DNA of 64,000 bases from Pseudomonas soli (GTDB lineage Bacteria; Pseudomonadota; Gammaproteobacteria; Pseudomonadales; Pseudomonadaceae): contig NZ_FOEQ01000013.1 in the NCBI RefSeq assembly GCF_900110655.1, positions 1 through 64,000 on the forward strand, written 5' to 3'. The position numbers and the translations under genes were made by a program. The notes beneath the pieces are model-generated. The model did not search any database and had not been told where the DNA came from. It saw only the letters and a program-made list of their open reading frames with translations. This document shows, piece after piece, positions 17,670 to 26,251 of this stretch (positions within the stretch are counted from its first letter, which is position 1; each line of letters begins with the position of its first letter).

Positions 17670-17736
17670 TACGTACAATCCGTATGAATATTTACATTCA
17701 ACTCGTATGAATATTTAATCATACGCACTGTACGTA
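17670..17736. promoter_or_regulatory. Repeated palindromic operator between tetR and MFS genes
   Basis: TACGTACAATCCGTAT (17670-17685) pairs with ATACGCACTGTACGTA (17721-17736) with 14 of 16 positions complementary. Between them CGTATGAATATTTA is repeated exactly (17681-17694 and 17704-17717, period 23). The second copy is half of the palindrome CGTATGA-N8-TCATACG (17704-17725). This dense symmetry in a divergent regulator/transporter spacer is what a TetR operator array looks like. AT-rich ATATTTA parts could also be -10 elements. Confidence 0.6.
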
Positions 17737-17791
17737 TTATCCACGTCCTGCCTTGCCGCCAGCAAGCGGGCCGTCTCACGGAGGAAGCGAC

Positions 17792-18997
17792 ATGCCCAAC
17801 CCTTATGCACACTTGTTCGTCCCGACCGGCACCCTCGGGTTCACCTTGGCCGGCCTGCTGGCCCGCCTGCCGTTGCCCATGACCGGTATCGGCATCATTA
17901 CGCTGGTGGCGCAATGGCGCGGCAGCTATGCCTTGGCCGGGGCGGTGTCGGCCTGCTTCGTGCTTACCTATGCCCTGTTGTCGCCACAGGTATCACGCCT
18001 GGTGGATCGCCTGGGCCAGCGCCGCGTGCTGCCGCGGGCCAGCCTGCTGAGCGTGCTCGGGCTGCTGCTGATGGCTGCCTGCGCCTGGTGGCGTAGCGCC
18101 GACTGGCTGCTGTTCGTCGCCGCCCTGCTGGCCGGCTGCATGCCGAGCATGTCGGCTATGGTCCGGGCGCGCTGGACCCATCTGTACCGTGGCCAGCCGC
18201 AACTGCAGACTGCCTACTCGCTGGAAACCGTACTCGATGAAGCCAGCTTCATTGCTGGCCCACCGCTGGCCGTCGGGCTCAGCGTGGCGCTGTGGCCCCA
18301 GACCGGGTTGCTGGCGGCTGCCGCGTTACTGCTGCTGGGTACCCTGGCGTTGACCCTGCAGACCGGCAGCGAACCACCGGTGGCCCCTGCCGAAACCTCG
18401 TCCAGACGTGACCTGCCGGCCTGGCGATGCGACGGGGTGCCTCAGCTGACGCTGCTGATGGCGGCAATGGGCATGATCGTCGGCACCGTGGACATCGTCA
18501 GCGTCGCCTTCGCCAGCGAACAAGGGCAACCGGCTGCCGCCAGCCTGGTATTGTCGGCCTATGCCGTGGGCTCCTGCGTTTCCGGGCTGCTGTTCGGCAC
18601 CCTGCGCTGGCGGATGTCGCTGCCCCGTCAGTTGCTGGTCGGCGCGCTGGCTACCACCCTCAGCACCCTGCCGCTGCTCCTGGTCGGCAATATCGCCCAG
18701 CTCGCGGCGGCAGTGTTAATGGCCGGGGTGTTCTTCGCCCCGACCATGATCGTGGCCATGGCCCTGGTCGAGCGCAGCGTGCCAGAGCGCCAGCTGACCG
18801 AGGGCCTGACCTGGCTGCTCGCCGGGTTGAATGTCGGCGTGGCCATCGGCGCGGCAGGTGCCGGCCAATGGGTGGACGCCACGACAGCGCGCAGCGGCTT
18901 CATGATTGCCGTGATCGGCGGCTTGCTGGTGCTGCTGGCGGCGCTCGCCGTGGCGAGTCGCCGCCAGGCCAGGCCTGTGCAATCTTCAGCACAATAA
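17792..18997 (+). CDS. MFS transporter
   Basis: A 401-residue major facilitator superfamily protein with about twelve hydrophobic helices (two sets of six around a loop at about 190-215, SEPPVAPAETSSRRDLP). It starts PNPYAHLFVPTGTLGFTLAGLLARLPLPM. The length and the C-terminal LNVGVAIGAAGAGQWVD segment fit small MFS exporters. The ATG at 17792 follows GGAGG six to eight bases upstream. It is divergent from the TetR repressor gene and shares its operator region, so export of an inducing toxic compound is likely; the substrate is unknown. A GGGAGGCC hairpin follows the stop. Confidence 0.82.
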   Translation: MPNPYAHLFVPTGTLGFTLAGLLARLPLPMTGIGIITLVAQWRGSYALAGAVSACFVLTYALLSPQVSRLVDRLGQRRVLPRASLLSVLGLLLMAACAWWRSADWLLFVAALLAGCMPSMSAMVRARWTHLYRGQPQLQTAYSLETVLDEASFIAGPPLAVGLSVALWPQTGLLAAAALLLLGTLALTLQTGSEPPVAPAETSSRRDLPAWRCDGVPQLTLLMAAMGMIVGTVDIVSVAFASEQGQPAAASLVLSAYAVGSCVSGLLFGTLRWRMSLPRQLLVGALATTLSTLPLLLVGNIAQLAAAVLMAGVFFAPTMIVAMALVERSVPERQLTEGLTWLLAGLNVGVAIGAAGAGQWVDATTARSGFMIAVIGGLLVLLAALAVASRRQARPVQSSAQ

Positions 18998-18999
18998 AA

Positions 19000-19023
19000 A
19001 AGGGAGGCCTTGCGGCCTCCCTT
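19000..19023 (+). terminator. Rho-independent-like terminator after MFS gene
   Basis: AAGGGAGGCC and GGCCTCCCTT form a perfect 10-bp stem with a TTGC loop. An A-tract precedes it and TT follows, so termination could also work in the opposite direction. The remaining intergenic sequence up to the Lrp gene at 19310 (about 290 bases) is GC-rich and holds no convincing gene; it ends with the promoter at 19248-19277. Confidence 0.6.
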
Positions 19024-19247
19024 CGGGAATTGTCGTCCGTGCTCGGCACTTGTGGCACCGGCTCACCTCGCGCCGTCTTCTGGACAGTGCGTAGCCCGGG
19101 GGCCTGGCGGATCCTGTTGGATCGCTGGCCGCGACCGCCCGCCTAGGGCGCGTCGCCGTGGACTGATGTCCGGGCAGTGATTCTGTTGATAAAGATAGGG
19201 CAGACGCCGGGGCAGAGGATTGCGAAGATTGCTCTGTTAAATAGGGC

Positions 19248-19277
19248 TTGCGCAATTTTTCACTCAGGATCGATAAT
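19248..19277 (+). promoter_or_regulatory. Putative promoter of the second Lrp-family gene
   Basis: TTGCGC at 19248-19253 and GATAAT at 19272-19277 are separated by 18 bases, a good sigma-70 spacing. TTGCGCAA is itself an 8-base palindrome, a plausible site for an autoregulating Lrp/AsnC protein. The gene starts at 19310. Confidence 0.4.
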
Positions 19278-19309
19278 TCGCCGCAATCTGAACAGAAAAG
19301 GCCCTTTTC

Positions 19310-19786
19310 ATGAGCAAGCTCGACCGCTACGACCTGAGCATCCTCGCCGAATTGCAGCGCGATGCGCGCATCTCCAACCAGGAACTGGCCGAACGCATCG
19401 GCTTGTCGCCGTCACCCTGCTCACGTCGGGTCAAGCAGCTCGAAGACGACGGTTATATCTCGCGCCAGGTAGCGCTGCTGGATCGCAAGAAACTCGGCCT
19501 GAGCCTTACGGCCTATGTGCTGATTGGCATGGACCGGCACACCCCCGAACGTTTCGAAACCTTCGAGGCGGCGATCCGCAGCCTGCCCCAGGTCCTCGAA
19601 TGCAGCCTGGTTACCGGAATGGACGCCGACTACCAGCTCAAGGTGGTGGTGCCGGACATGGATCATTACCAGAAACTGCTGCTGGGCAGCCTGACTCGTA
19701 TCGAAGGGGTGACCAGTGTGCGCTCCAGCTTCGTGCTCAACCAGGTACTGGCCAGCACTGAGCTGCCATTGACCCACCTGCGTTGA
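19310..19786 (+). CDS. Lrp/AsnC-family transcriptional regulator
   Basis: A 158-residue Lrp-family protein. The N-terminal HTH (YDLSILAELQRDARISNQELAERIGLSPSPCSRRVKQLE, about 6-45) has LSPSPCSRRVKQLE as recognition helix. The RAM domain covers about 65-150 and includes GMDADYQLKVVVPD. It is distinct in sequence from the other Lrp-like protein in this window at 9551. It lies 53 bases before a DUF2788 gene, so no obvious target gene is visible locally; it may act in trans. Confidence 0.85.
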   Translation: MSKLDRYDLSILAELQRDARISNQELAERIGLSPSPCSRRVKQLEDDGYISRQVALLDRKKLGLSLTAYVLIGMDRHTPERFETFEAAIRSLPQVLECSLVTGMDADYQLKVVVPDMDHYQKLLLGSLTRIEGVTSVRSSFVLNQVLASTELPLTHLR

Positions 19787-19839
19787 ATCCCTGCGCGCCC
19801 GGCGTATGATCGGGCTTTGTGCTTGCCTGGAGTAAACCG

Positions 19840-20043
19840 ATGGATCCCGCCGTATTCGAAGAATGGATGATGATCATCCTCGTCACCGTGCTGATCGCCT
19901 TCATGGGCTTCATCGTCTGGGACCTGGCGAAGAAGTCCAAGGCTGGCCGCTTCGGCACGCTGATCCTGTTCTTCGTGCTGGGCCTTGGCGTGCTGGCGTT
20001 CATCATCAAGAGCGTGGTGGTGGGGTTCCTGGAAGGGGTCTGA
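19840..20043 (+). CDS. DUF2788 small membrane protein
   Basis: A 67-residue protein with two hydrophobic segments (MIILVTVLIAFMGFIVWDLA at about 11-30 and TLILFFVLGLGVLAFIIKSVVVG at about 40-62), joined by the short basic loop KKSKAGRFG. It fits the DUF2788 family, which is widespread in Pseudomonas. The function is unknown. The ATG at 19840 has GGAG at about 6 bases. It may be cotranscribed with the preceding lrp gene. It is convergent with rluE, whose stop lies about 20 bases away. Confidence 0.75.
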   Translation: MDPAVFEEWMMIILVTVLIAFMGFIVWDLAKKSKAGRFGTLILFFVLGLGVLAFIIKSVVVGFLEGV

Positions 20044-20064
20044 CAACCCCACCCTGGGCGGCGA

Positions 20065-20694
20065 CTACAGCTTCGCCGCCACTTCCCGCCAACATCCCTG
20101 CTGCAGCCCTTCGATCGTCCAGTCACCGATACGCACCCGCACCAGACGCAAGGTCGGCAGCCCCACCGCCGCCGTCATCCGCCGCACCTGGCGGTTGCGC
20201 CCTTCACGGATCACCAGCTCCAGCCAGGCAGTCGGCACGCTCTTGCGAAAGCGGACCGGCGGATTGCGCGGCCACAGCTCGGGTTCCTCGAGCAGGCGTG
20301 CCTGCGCCGGTAGCGTGGGCCCGTCGTTGAGTTCGACGCCCTCGCGCAGGCGCTGTAGCTGCTCCTCGCTCGGCTCGCCCTCCACCTGCACCCAGTAGGT
20401 CTTGGCCAGCTTGTGCTTGGGGTCGGCGATCCGCGCCTGCAGGCGCCCGTCGTTGGTCAGCAGCAGCAGGCCTTCGCTGTCGCGGTCCAGGCGCCCGGCC
20501 GGGTAGATGCCGGGAATGTCGATGAAATCCTTGAGCGTGGCGCGCCCTTCTCCGTCGCTGAACTGGGTGAGCACATCGAACGGTTTGTTGAACAGGATCA
20601 GGCGCGGCTCGGCCGGCGGCGCCTTGGGCTGGCGACGCGGGCCGGTGGGTCGCGCCGCAGGGCGACGCGGGTTGCTACGGGGTGGCAGGGGCAT
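20065..20694 (-). CDS. rluE: 23S rRNA pseudouridine synthase RluE
   Basis: A 209-residue RsuA-family pseudouridine synthase. The catalytic motif is GRLDRDSEGLLLLTNDG with D70. LILFNKPFDVLTQFSDGEG (about 32-50) and the RNRQVRRMTAAVGLPTLRLVRVRIG block are also typical. It lacks the N-terminal S4 domain of RsuA, as expected for RluE, which modifies U2457 in E. coli 23S rRNA. The N-terminus (1-30) is basic, Pro/Arg-rich and probably disordered. It is convergent with the DUF2788 gene and starts just downstream of amn. Confidence 0.87.
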   Translation of the reverse strand: MPLPPRSNPRRPAARPTGPRRQPKAPPAEPRLILFNKPFDVLTQFSDGEGRATLKDFIDIPGIYPAGRLDRDSEGLLLLTNDGRLQARIADPKHKLAKTYWVQVEGEPSEEQLQRLREGVELNDGPTLPAQARLLEEPELWPRNPPVRFRKSVPTAWLELVIREGRNRQVRRMTAAVGLPTLRLVRVRIGDWTIEGLQQGCWREVAAKL

Positions 20695-20700
20695 GGATCC

Positions 20701-22164
20701 TCAGCGGAACGGCGGCTCATCGAAGCTGCGCAGTTTACGCGAGTGCAGCGAGTTGAGCTCGGTGCGCAGCAGGTCGAGGGCGGCGATGCCGATCTTCAGG
20801 TGCTGGCTGACCGCGCGGTTGTAGAAGGCGTTGGCCGACCCCGGTAGCTTGATCTCGCTGTGCAGCGGCTTGTCGGAGACACACAGCAAGGTGCCGTAGG
20901 GAACGCGCAGTCGGTAGCCCTGGGCAGCGATGGTGCCGCTTTCCATGTCTACCGCCACGGCACGGGACAGGTTGATAAGCGGGCGCTCCTGGGCCCAGCG
21001 CAGCTCCCAGTTACGGTCGTCGTAGGTGAGCACGGTGCCGGTGCGCAGGCGCTTCTTGAGCTGCTCGCCACGCTCACCAGTGACCTGCGCCGCCGCCTCC
21101 TGCAACGCCAGCTGCACCTCGGCCAGGGCCGGGATCGGGATGTTCGGCGGCACAACCCGGTCGAGGATGCCGTCGCGGCGCATGTAGGCGTGGGCCAGCA
21201 CATAGTCGCCGATGGTCTGCGACTGGCGCAGGCCGCCGCAGTGACCAATCATCAGCCAGCAGTGCGGACGCAGCACCGCCAGGTGGTCGGTGATGTTCTT
21301 GGCGTTGGACGGGCCGACGCCGATGTTGACCAGGGTCACGCCATCGCCGTCGGCGGCGATCAGGTGGTAGGCCGGCATCTGGTAGCGGTGCCAGACCACG
21401 CTGGCAACCAGCGCCTGGGCCTCGCCGTTGTCCATGCCCTTCTCGATGACCACGTTGCCCGGCAGGACCATGCGCACGAAGCGTGGATCCTCGCGCAGTT
21501 GCTCAAGGCCATGGGCGATGAACTGGTCGACGTAGCGGTGGTAGTTGGTCAGCAGGATCCATGGCTGCATGTGCCGCCAGTCGCTGCCGGTGTAGTGCAC
21601 CAGGCGGCGCAGGGAGAAGTCCACGCGGGCGGCGTCGAACAGCGCCAGCGGCAGGGTCTCGGCGCTTTCCCAGTCGTACAGGCCATCGGCGGTGTTGTCG
21701 GTGGCCGCCGACAGGTCGGTGCTGGGGAAAACGCGTGCCAGCTGGGCCGCGGTGATGCCGCTGCCCGCCAGCTCATCGCCCTGGTCTACCACGTAGGGGT
21801 AAGGGATGTTCTGTTCGCTGACACCAACTTCCACGGTCACGGTGTAGTCGTGCATCAAGGGGCGCAGCTGTTCGAGCAGGTAGCCACGGAACGCCGCGGG
21901 CTGGGTGACGGTGACGCTGTAGGTACCATCCACCTGGACCTTGGCGTAAGCGCGGGTGGTCGCGGCGACTTCGCCCTGGCTGGAATAGATGAGGCGCAGG
22001 GCCGGGTAGCGAAACAGCGCGCGTTCTTCGTCACCGGGCTCGGTGCGGTCTTTCAGGTAGCGCTTGAGGGCCTGGCTCAGGGCACCGGTGGCCTGTTCAT
22101 GCAAGGCCGCCAGACGGTCGACGGCCTGTTCGGGGGTATCAACGACTACAAACGCTTGGCTCAC
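20701..22164 (-). CDS. amn: AMP nucleosidase
   Basis: A 487-residue AMP nucleosidase, which hydrolyses AMP to adenine and ribose-5-phosphate. The N-terminal domain (about 1-150) is the Amn-specific one; the C-terminal nucleoside-phosphorylase-like domain includes GDGVTLVNIGVGPSNAKNITDHLAVLRP (about 275-302) and the AVDMESGTIAAQGYRLRVPYGTLLCVSDKP segment. The length fits the E. coli enzyme (484). Its stop is six bases from the rluE start region, so both genes may share a transcript. The aidB-like gene upstream is on the same strand about 80 bases away. Confidence 0.9.
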   Translation of the reverse strand: MSQAFVVVDTPEQAVDRLAALHEQATGALSQALKRYLKDRTEPGDEERALFRYPALRLIYSSQGEVAATTRAYAKVQVDGTYSVTVTQPAAFRGYLLEQLRPLMHDYTVTVEVGVSEQNIPYPYVVDQGDELAGSGITAAQLARVFPSTDLSAATDNTADGLYDWESAETLPLALFDAARVDFSLRRLVHYTGSDWRHMQPWILLTNYHRYVDQFIAHGLEQLREDPRFVRMVLPGNVVIEKGMDNGEAQALVASVVWHRYQMPAYHLIAADGDGVTLVNIGVGPSNAKNITDHLAVLRPHCWLMIGHCGGLRQSQTIGDYVLAHAYMRRDGILDRVVPPNIPIPALAEVQLALQEAAAQVTGERGEQLKKRLRTGTVLTYDDRNWELRWAQERPLINLSRAVAVDMESGTIAAQGYRLRVPYGTLLCVSDKPLHSEIKLPGSANAFYNRAVSQHLKIGIAALDLLRTELNSLHSRKLRSFDEPPFR

Positions 22165-22241
22165 GCTGGGCTTCCTGTCTTATGGAATGCATGACCACCA
22201 TCTTGCCTGCGTTGCAGGGTAAAAACACCCCCGCGATGGCG

Positions 22242-23894
22242 TTACCCAGTCCACGCCGGCGTGGCCCTGGCCACCAACGCCGCAGCATCCACCCCGCGCG
22301 GCAACGCACCATACACCCGCCCGCCAGCGCCCAGCCGGCTGCCAATGAACGCATCGCTCACCGTGGCGTTGCCCGCCTCCAGCAACAGCTTGGCCTGCAA
22401 CGCCACGGCGATGTCCTCGGTCAGTTGCCGGGCGCGGTACTGGATATCGCCGGTATCGGCGAAGGCGCCCTTGAGGTTGCCGATGAACGCCGCCAGGCGT
22501 GGGTCGCCATGACCATCCCCGAGCTCAGTGAAAAGTGCCTCCAGTACACCTGGCTCCTTCGACAAGGCGCGCAGCACGTCCAGACACTGCACATTGCCCG
22601 AGCCCTCCCAGGTCGAGTTGACCGGCGCCTCGCGGTACAGCCGCGGGAGGATGCTGTCCTCGACGTAGCCGGCGCCGCCCAGGCACTCGGCGGCCTCGTT
22701 GATCATCCCGGGGGCGCGCTTGCAGATCCAGTACTTGCCCACGGCTGTCACCAGGCGGGCGAAATGTGCCTGCTGCGGGTCGTCGAGCCGATCAAGCGCC
22801 TGGCCCATGCGCAGGCTCAGGGCCAATGCGGCCTCGCTTTCCAGGGCCAGGTCGGCGAGCACGTTCTGCATCAAGGGCTGTTCGGCCAGCACGCGCCCAC
22901 CGACCTTGCGATGGGCGCAATGATGCGCGGCCTGGGTCAAGGCCTGGCGCATCAAGGCGCTGGAGCCGACCATGCAATCGAAGCGGGTCATGGCCACCAT
23001 CTCGATGATGGTCGGCACGCCGCGCCCCTCCTCGCCCACCATCCAGGCCAGGGCGCCACGGAACTCCACTTCGCTGGATGCGTTGGAACAGTTGCCGAGC
23101 TTGTTCTTCAGGCGCTGGATATAGAACTGGTTGCGGTTGTCGTCAGGGCGGTGGCGCGGCAACAGGAAGCAGCTCAGGCCCTTGTCGGTCTGCGCCAGGG
23201 TAAGGAAGGCATCGCACATCGGCGCCGAGCAGAACCATTTGTGCCCCACCAGTTCATAGGGCTGGCCCGGCCCGGGCGCGCCGACCGGGTAAGCGCGGGT
23301 GGTGTTGGCGCGCACATCGGTACCGCCCTGCTTCTCGGTCATGGCCATGCCGATCGTGACGCCGGCCTTGTGCCGGTCGCCGACATTGCGCGGGTCGTAC
23401 TCGCGGGCAAGGACCTTGGGCAGCCAGTAGCCAGCCAGCTCGGGCTGCAGGCGCAGGGCCGGCACGGCGGCGAAGGTCATGGTCAGCGGGCAGCCGGTAC
23501 CGGCTTCGGCCTGGCTGTGCAGATAGGTCATCGAGGCCCGGGCCACGTGGGCACCGTCTCGTGGCTCCGCCCACGGCAACGAGGGCAGGCCATGCTCGAC
23601 GGCAGTACGCATCAACTGGTGATACGCGGGATGGAATTCCACCAGGTCGATGCGGTGACCATAGCGGTCATGGCTGCTGAACTCGGGCTTGTGGGCATTG
23701 GCCAGGAAACCCGCCGCCATCAGCGGGCCACCGGCCAGGGCGCCGTAGGCGTCGATCCGCGACTCGGCCCAGCCGGCACCGAAGCGCCGCGACCACTCCT
23801 GCAAGGGCTGGTCGAGGCGGTAGAGGTTGGCACCGTCGAGGGACGGCGGCTGGTTGGTGACTTCGTGGGTTTCCGCGAACTGGTGCAGGTTCAT
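22242..23894 (-). CDS. aidB: AidB-like acyl-CoA dehydrogenase
   Basis: A 550-residue acyl-CoA dehydrogenase of the AidB group (E. coli AidB is about 541). Features are the N-terminal NQPPSLDGANLYRLDQPL (about 12-29), the MTEKQGGTDVRANTTRAYP substrate/FAD segment, the VGHKWFCSAPMCDAFL and LVTAVGKYWICKRAPGMINEAAECLGGAGYVEDSILPRLYREAPVNSTWEGSGNVQ-type C-terminal region. In E. coli AidB is a flavoprotein induced by alkylation and binding DNA near its own promoter. The ATG at 23894 was preferred because it precedes the conserved MNLHQFAETHEV start. The sequence does not tell whether alkylation control is conserved here. Confidence 0.85.
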   Translation of the reverse strand: MNLHQFAETHEVTNQPPSLDGANLYRLDQPLQEWSRRFGAGWAESRIDAYGALAGGPLMAAGFLANAHKPEFSSHDRYGHRIDLVEFHPAYHQLMRTAVEHGLPSLPWAEPRDGAHVARASMTYLHSQAEAGTGCPLTMTFAAVPALRLQPELAGYWLPKVLAREYDPRNVGDRHKAGVTIGMAMTEKQGGTDVRANTTRAYPVGAPGPGQPYELVGHKWFCSAPMCDAFLTLAQTDKGLSCFLLPRHRPDDNRNQFYIQRLKNKLGNCSNASSEVEFRGALAWMVGEEGRGVPTIIEMVAMTRFDCMVGSSALMRQALTQAAHHCAHRKVGGRVLAEQPLMQNVLADLALESEAALALSLRMGQALDRLDDPQQAHFARLVTAVGKYWICKRAPGMINEAAECLGGAGYVEDSILPRLYREAPVNSTWEGSGNVQCLDVLRALSKEPGVLEALFTELGDGHGDPRLAAFIGNLKGAFADTGDIQYRARQLTEDIAVALQAKLLLEAGNATVSDAFIGSRLGAGGRVYGALPRGVDAAALVARATPAWTG

Positions 23895-23994
23895 CGTGGG
23901 CCTCCTGGATCCGTTCATGCCTGGATAACCCAGTGAAGCACCGCGGGCCGGTCAGTCAAAGTGACAAAACGGACTACATCGGGGGCACCTCTGT

Positions 23995-25986
23995 TCAGAA
24001 GCGGTCCAGCCTCGAGGCGGCACGCGCCGGTGGAGCCTGCACCTGTGCCACCGCCAGGGGCAGCGTCAGCTCGAACCGACTGCCCAGCCCCTGCGTGGAC
24101 TCATGGGACAACGTGGCGCCGATCAACTCGCTCAACTGGCGGCAGATGGACAGGCCGATCCCCAATCCGCCATAGCGCCGGGTCATCGAACCGTCCACCT
24201 GGAAGAAGCGCTGGTACAGCACCGCCTGGTCCAGGTCGTCGAAACCGATGCCACTGTCGCTGACCGTGAGGCTCAGGGCCAGGCTGTCAGGTCCGGTACG
24301 CCGGCCACGGGCCTGCACGGTAACGCCGCCCTGGTGGGTGAACTTCAGCCCGTTGTCCACCAGGCACGCCAGGCAGCGGGCGAGCTTCTGCGCATCGCCG
24401 ACCAGGCTGTCGGGCAGGTCGGCGGGGATGTCCAGGCTCAGGTACAGGCCCTTGGCCAGCGCCTGGCTCGCATAACCGGCCCGCAGTTCCTGGAGCAGGC
24501 GCCGTAGGCTGAACGCCATGCCATGGTTGCGCAGGCGCCCGGCCTGCAGTTCGGTGAGGATGAGGATATCGTCGACCATCGCCATCATGTCCTGGGCCGA
24601 ACCGGTGGCGGTGCGATGGTACTGAGCCTGCTCGGCGCTCATGGGCAGTGTGTGCAGCAGCTCCAGCGAACCGATCACGCCGTTCATCGGCGTGCGCAGC
24701 TCGTGGGTCACGGTGGCGAGGAACTCGTCCTTGAGCCGGTTGCTGCGGGCCAGTTGCAGGTTCATCTGCTCCAGGGTGCGTCCGGTTTCGCGCAGGGCCT
24801 GGGCCTGCTGCTCACGCAAACTGTTGATGCGGTCGGCCAGGGCCAGCGACAACAGCGCCACTTCCAGCGCAGCGCCCAACTGACTGGCGTACATGGTGAT
24901 GAACAGGTTGGGCAGGTACCCCAGCACCATCAAGGTGTTGACCAGCCCGCCGACGAGGAAGGCCGTCCAGGCGATGATGAACCAGCGCGCCACGCGCAAG
25001 CCGCGCCACCAGGCATACAACCCCGCACTGAAGACGCTCACGGTGAACAACAGCGCCAGCAGCGTGGCCATGCGCAGCGCCACGCCGTAACGCAGGGTCA
25101 CCGCCAGCACCATCACCAGCGCGCCGCCAGCCATCAACCCCTTCAGCAGGCGGTCGAGGCCACGGCTGAGGTTGCCCAGTTGCAGGAAGTGCCGGGCGAA
25201 CTGGCAGCCGAACAGCCCGGCGGCGCCGATGAAAAATGGCGTGGCGGCGTTGGCCCACCAGGGACTGTCGGGCCAGAAGTAGGCGATGCCGGCACCATTG
25301 ACCGAGACCTGATAAAGGCCGAACGAAGCGATGTAGAGGATGTAGTACAGGTAGCTGACATCACGCACACTGAGGTAGAGAAACAGGTTGTACACCAGCA
25401 TCACCAGCAGCACGCCATAGATCATCCCCAGCACATAAAGACGCGTGGGCTGGTCTTCCAGATAAGCCTGAGCCGACCACAAGGTCAGCGGCGCCTGGAT
25501 CGAACCCTCGCTCTGCAGACGCAAGTAGGCGGTCGTCGCCTGACCGGGACGCAGTGGCAGCTCGAACAGGTAGTTGTTCTGGCGGATCTGCCGGCTGGCA
25601 TAGGGCAGGGCATCACCCGTGCGCTGGGCCAGCCGATAAGTGCCCTGGGCGTCGGGCAGATAGAGTTCCAGATGATCCAGCGGCGGGTAGGCAAGCTCCA
25701 GCAACCACTGGCGTGGTGCTGGCGAAGGTGTGGCTGCATAGGCGAGATCGACCCGGAGCCAGAAAACGGAGGTCGAATAGCCGGCGTTGAGCACCTCGTC
25801 GTGATGGGCATGGAAGCGTTTGGCGAATGCACCGGCACTGACCTGGGCGATGCTGGCGCTGCCTTCGTGGTCTTCATAGACCTGCATGTAGCGGCCCAGC
25901 GGCAAGCGTCCGGTGGCGTCGTCGAATTCGACCGCTCCGGCCAGCAGGGGCAAGCAGCCCAGAAGCACAATCAGCAAATAGCGCAT
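23995..25986 (-). CDS. 7TMR-DISM sensor histidine kinase without receiver domain
   Basis: A 663-residue membrane histidine kinase. A signal peptide (1-18) and a periplasmic 7TMR-DISMED2 domain (about 20-165) are followed by seven transmembrane helices (about 183-386). A linker helix (about 388-420) leads to a HisKA domain with H428 in FLATVTHELRTPMNG and a HATPase_c domain (about 500-650) with the N box LVDNGLKFTHQGG and G boxes including DSGIGFDD and GGLGIGLSI. Unlike RetS/LadS-type DISM hybrids it has no receiver domain, so a separate response regulator must exist; none is adjacent. The ligand is likely carbohydrate-like but unknown. It is transcribed alone, upstream of a 250-base gap before thiD. 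Confidence 0.85.
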   Translation of the reverse strand: MRYLLIVLLGCLPLLAGAVEFDDATGRLPLGRYMQVYEDHEGSASIAQVSAGAFAKRFHAHHDEVLNAGYSTSVFWLRVDLAYAATPSPAPRQWLLELAYPPLDHLELYLPDAQGTYRLAQRTGDALPYASRQIRQNNYLFELPLRPGQATTAYLRLQSEGSIQAPLTLWSAQAYLEDQPTRLYVLGMIYGVLLVMLVYNLFLYLSVRDVSYLYYILYIASFGLYQVSVNGAGIAYFWPDSPWWANAATPFFIGAAGLFGCQFARHFLQLGNLSRGLDRLLKGLMAGGALVMVLAVTLRYGVALRMATLLALLFTVSVFSAGLYAWWRGLRVARWFIIAWTAFLVGGLVNTLMVLGYLPNLFITMYASQLGAALEVALLSLALADRINSLREQQAQALRETGRTLEQMNLQLARSNRLKDEFLATVTHELRTPMNGVIGSLELLHTLPMSAEQAQYHRTATGSAQDMMAMVDDILILTELQAGRLRNHGMAFSLRRLLQELRAGYASQALAKGLYLSLDIPADLPDSLVGDAQKLARCLACLVDNGLKFTHQGGVTVQARGRRTGPDSLALSLTVSDSGIGFDDLDQAVLYQRFFQVDGSMTRRYGGLGIGLSICRQLSELIGATLSHESTQGLGSRFELTLPLAVAQVQAPPARAASRLDRF

Positions 25987-26251
25987 ACAGCCCCAGCATG
26001 GCCTGTCCGGTCGCGTCGCGGTTGCCTCCCTTCCCTTTGAGACGACGTGATCCGGCAGAACCCGTTCATCGAGTTATCCGAGCACTCTAGCATAGCCTCC
26101 AGCATTGCTCAGCAGCTACTGTCAATTTCAAAGCAGAGGCTCTAGAACGCACGTTTCAGAATATCCAATAAAACCAATCTGACCACTTGATCAGCAAATC
26201 TCTCACCGCGACCGAACCGCACAAAAAGGTTTGGTGATAAGCTCGCCGACC

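Noticed and set aside
18998..19309. A small gene between the MFS gene and the second lrp gene
   Set aside because: The region holds the terminator at 19000-19023 and a promoter at 19248-19277; the remaining frames lack homology, ribosome sites and codon bias.
22182..23936. A 584-codon frame antisense to the aidB-like gene
   Set aside because: The opposite strand carries the complete acyl-CoA dehydrogenase; the antisense product is low in recognisable structure.
24523..26040. A 505-codon frame antisense to the sensor kinase gene
   Set aside because: It crosses the kinase's conserved domains and has no domain of its own.
25987..26251. A TPP riboswitch upstream of thiD
   Set aside because: I looked for the conserved CTGAGA and ACCCTTTGAACCTGATCTGG-type elements and found neither.
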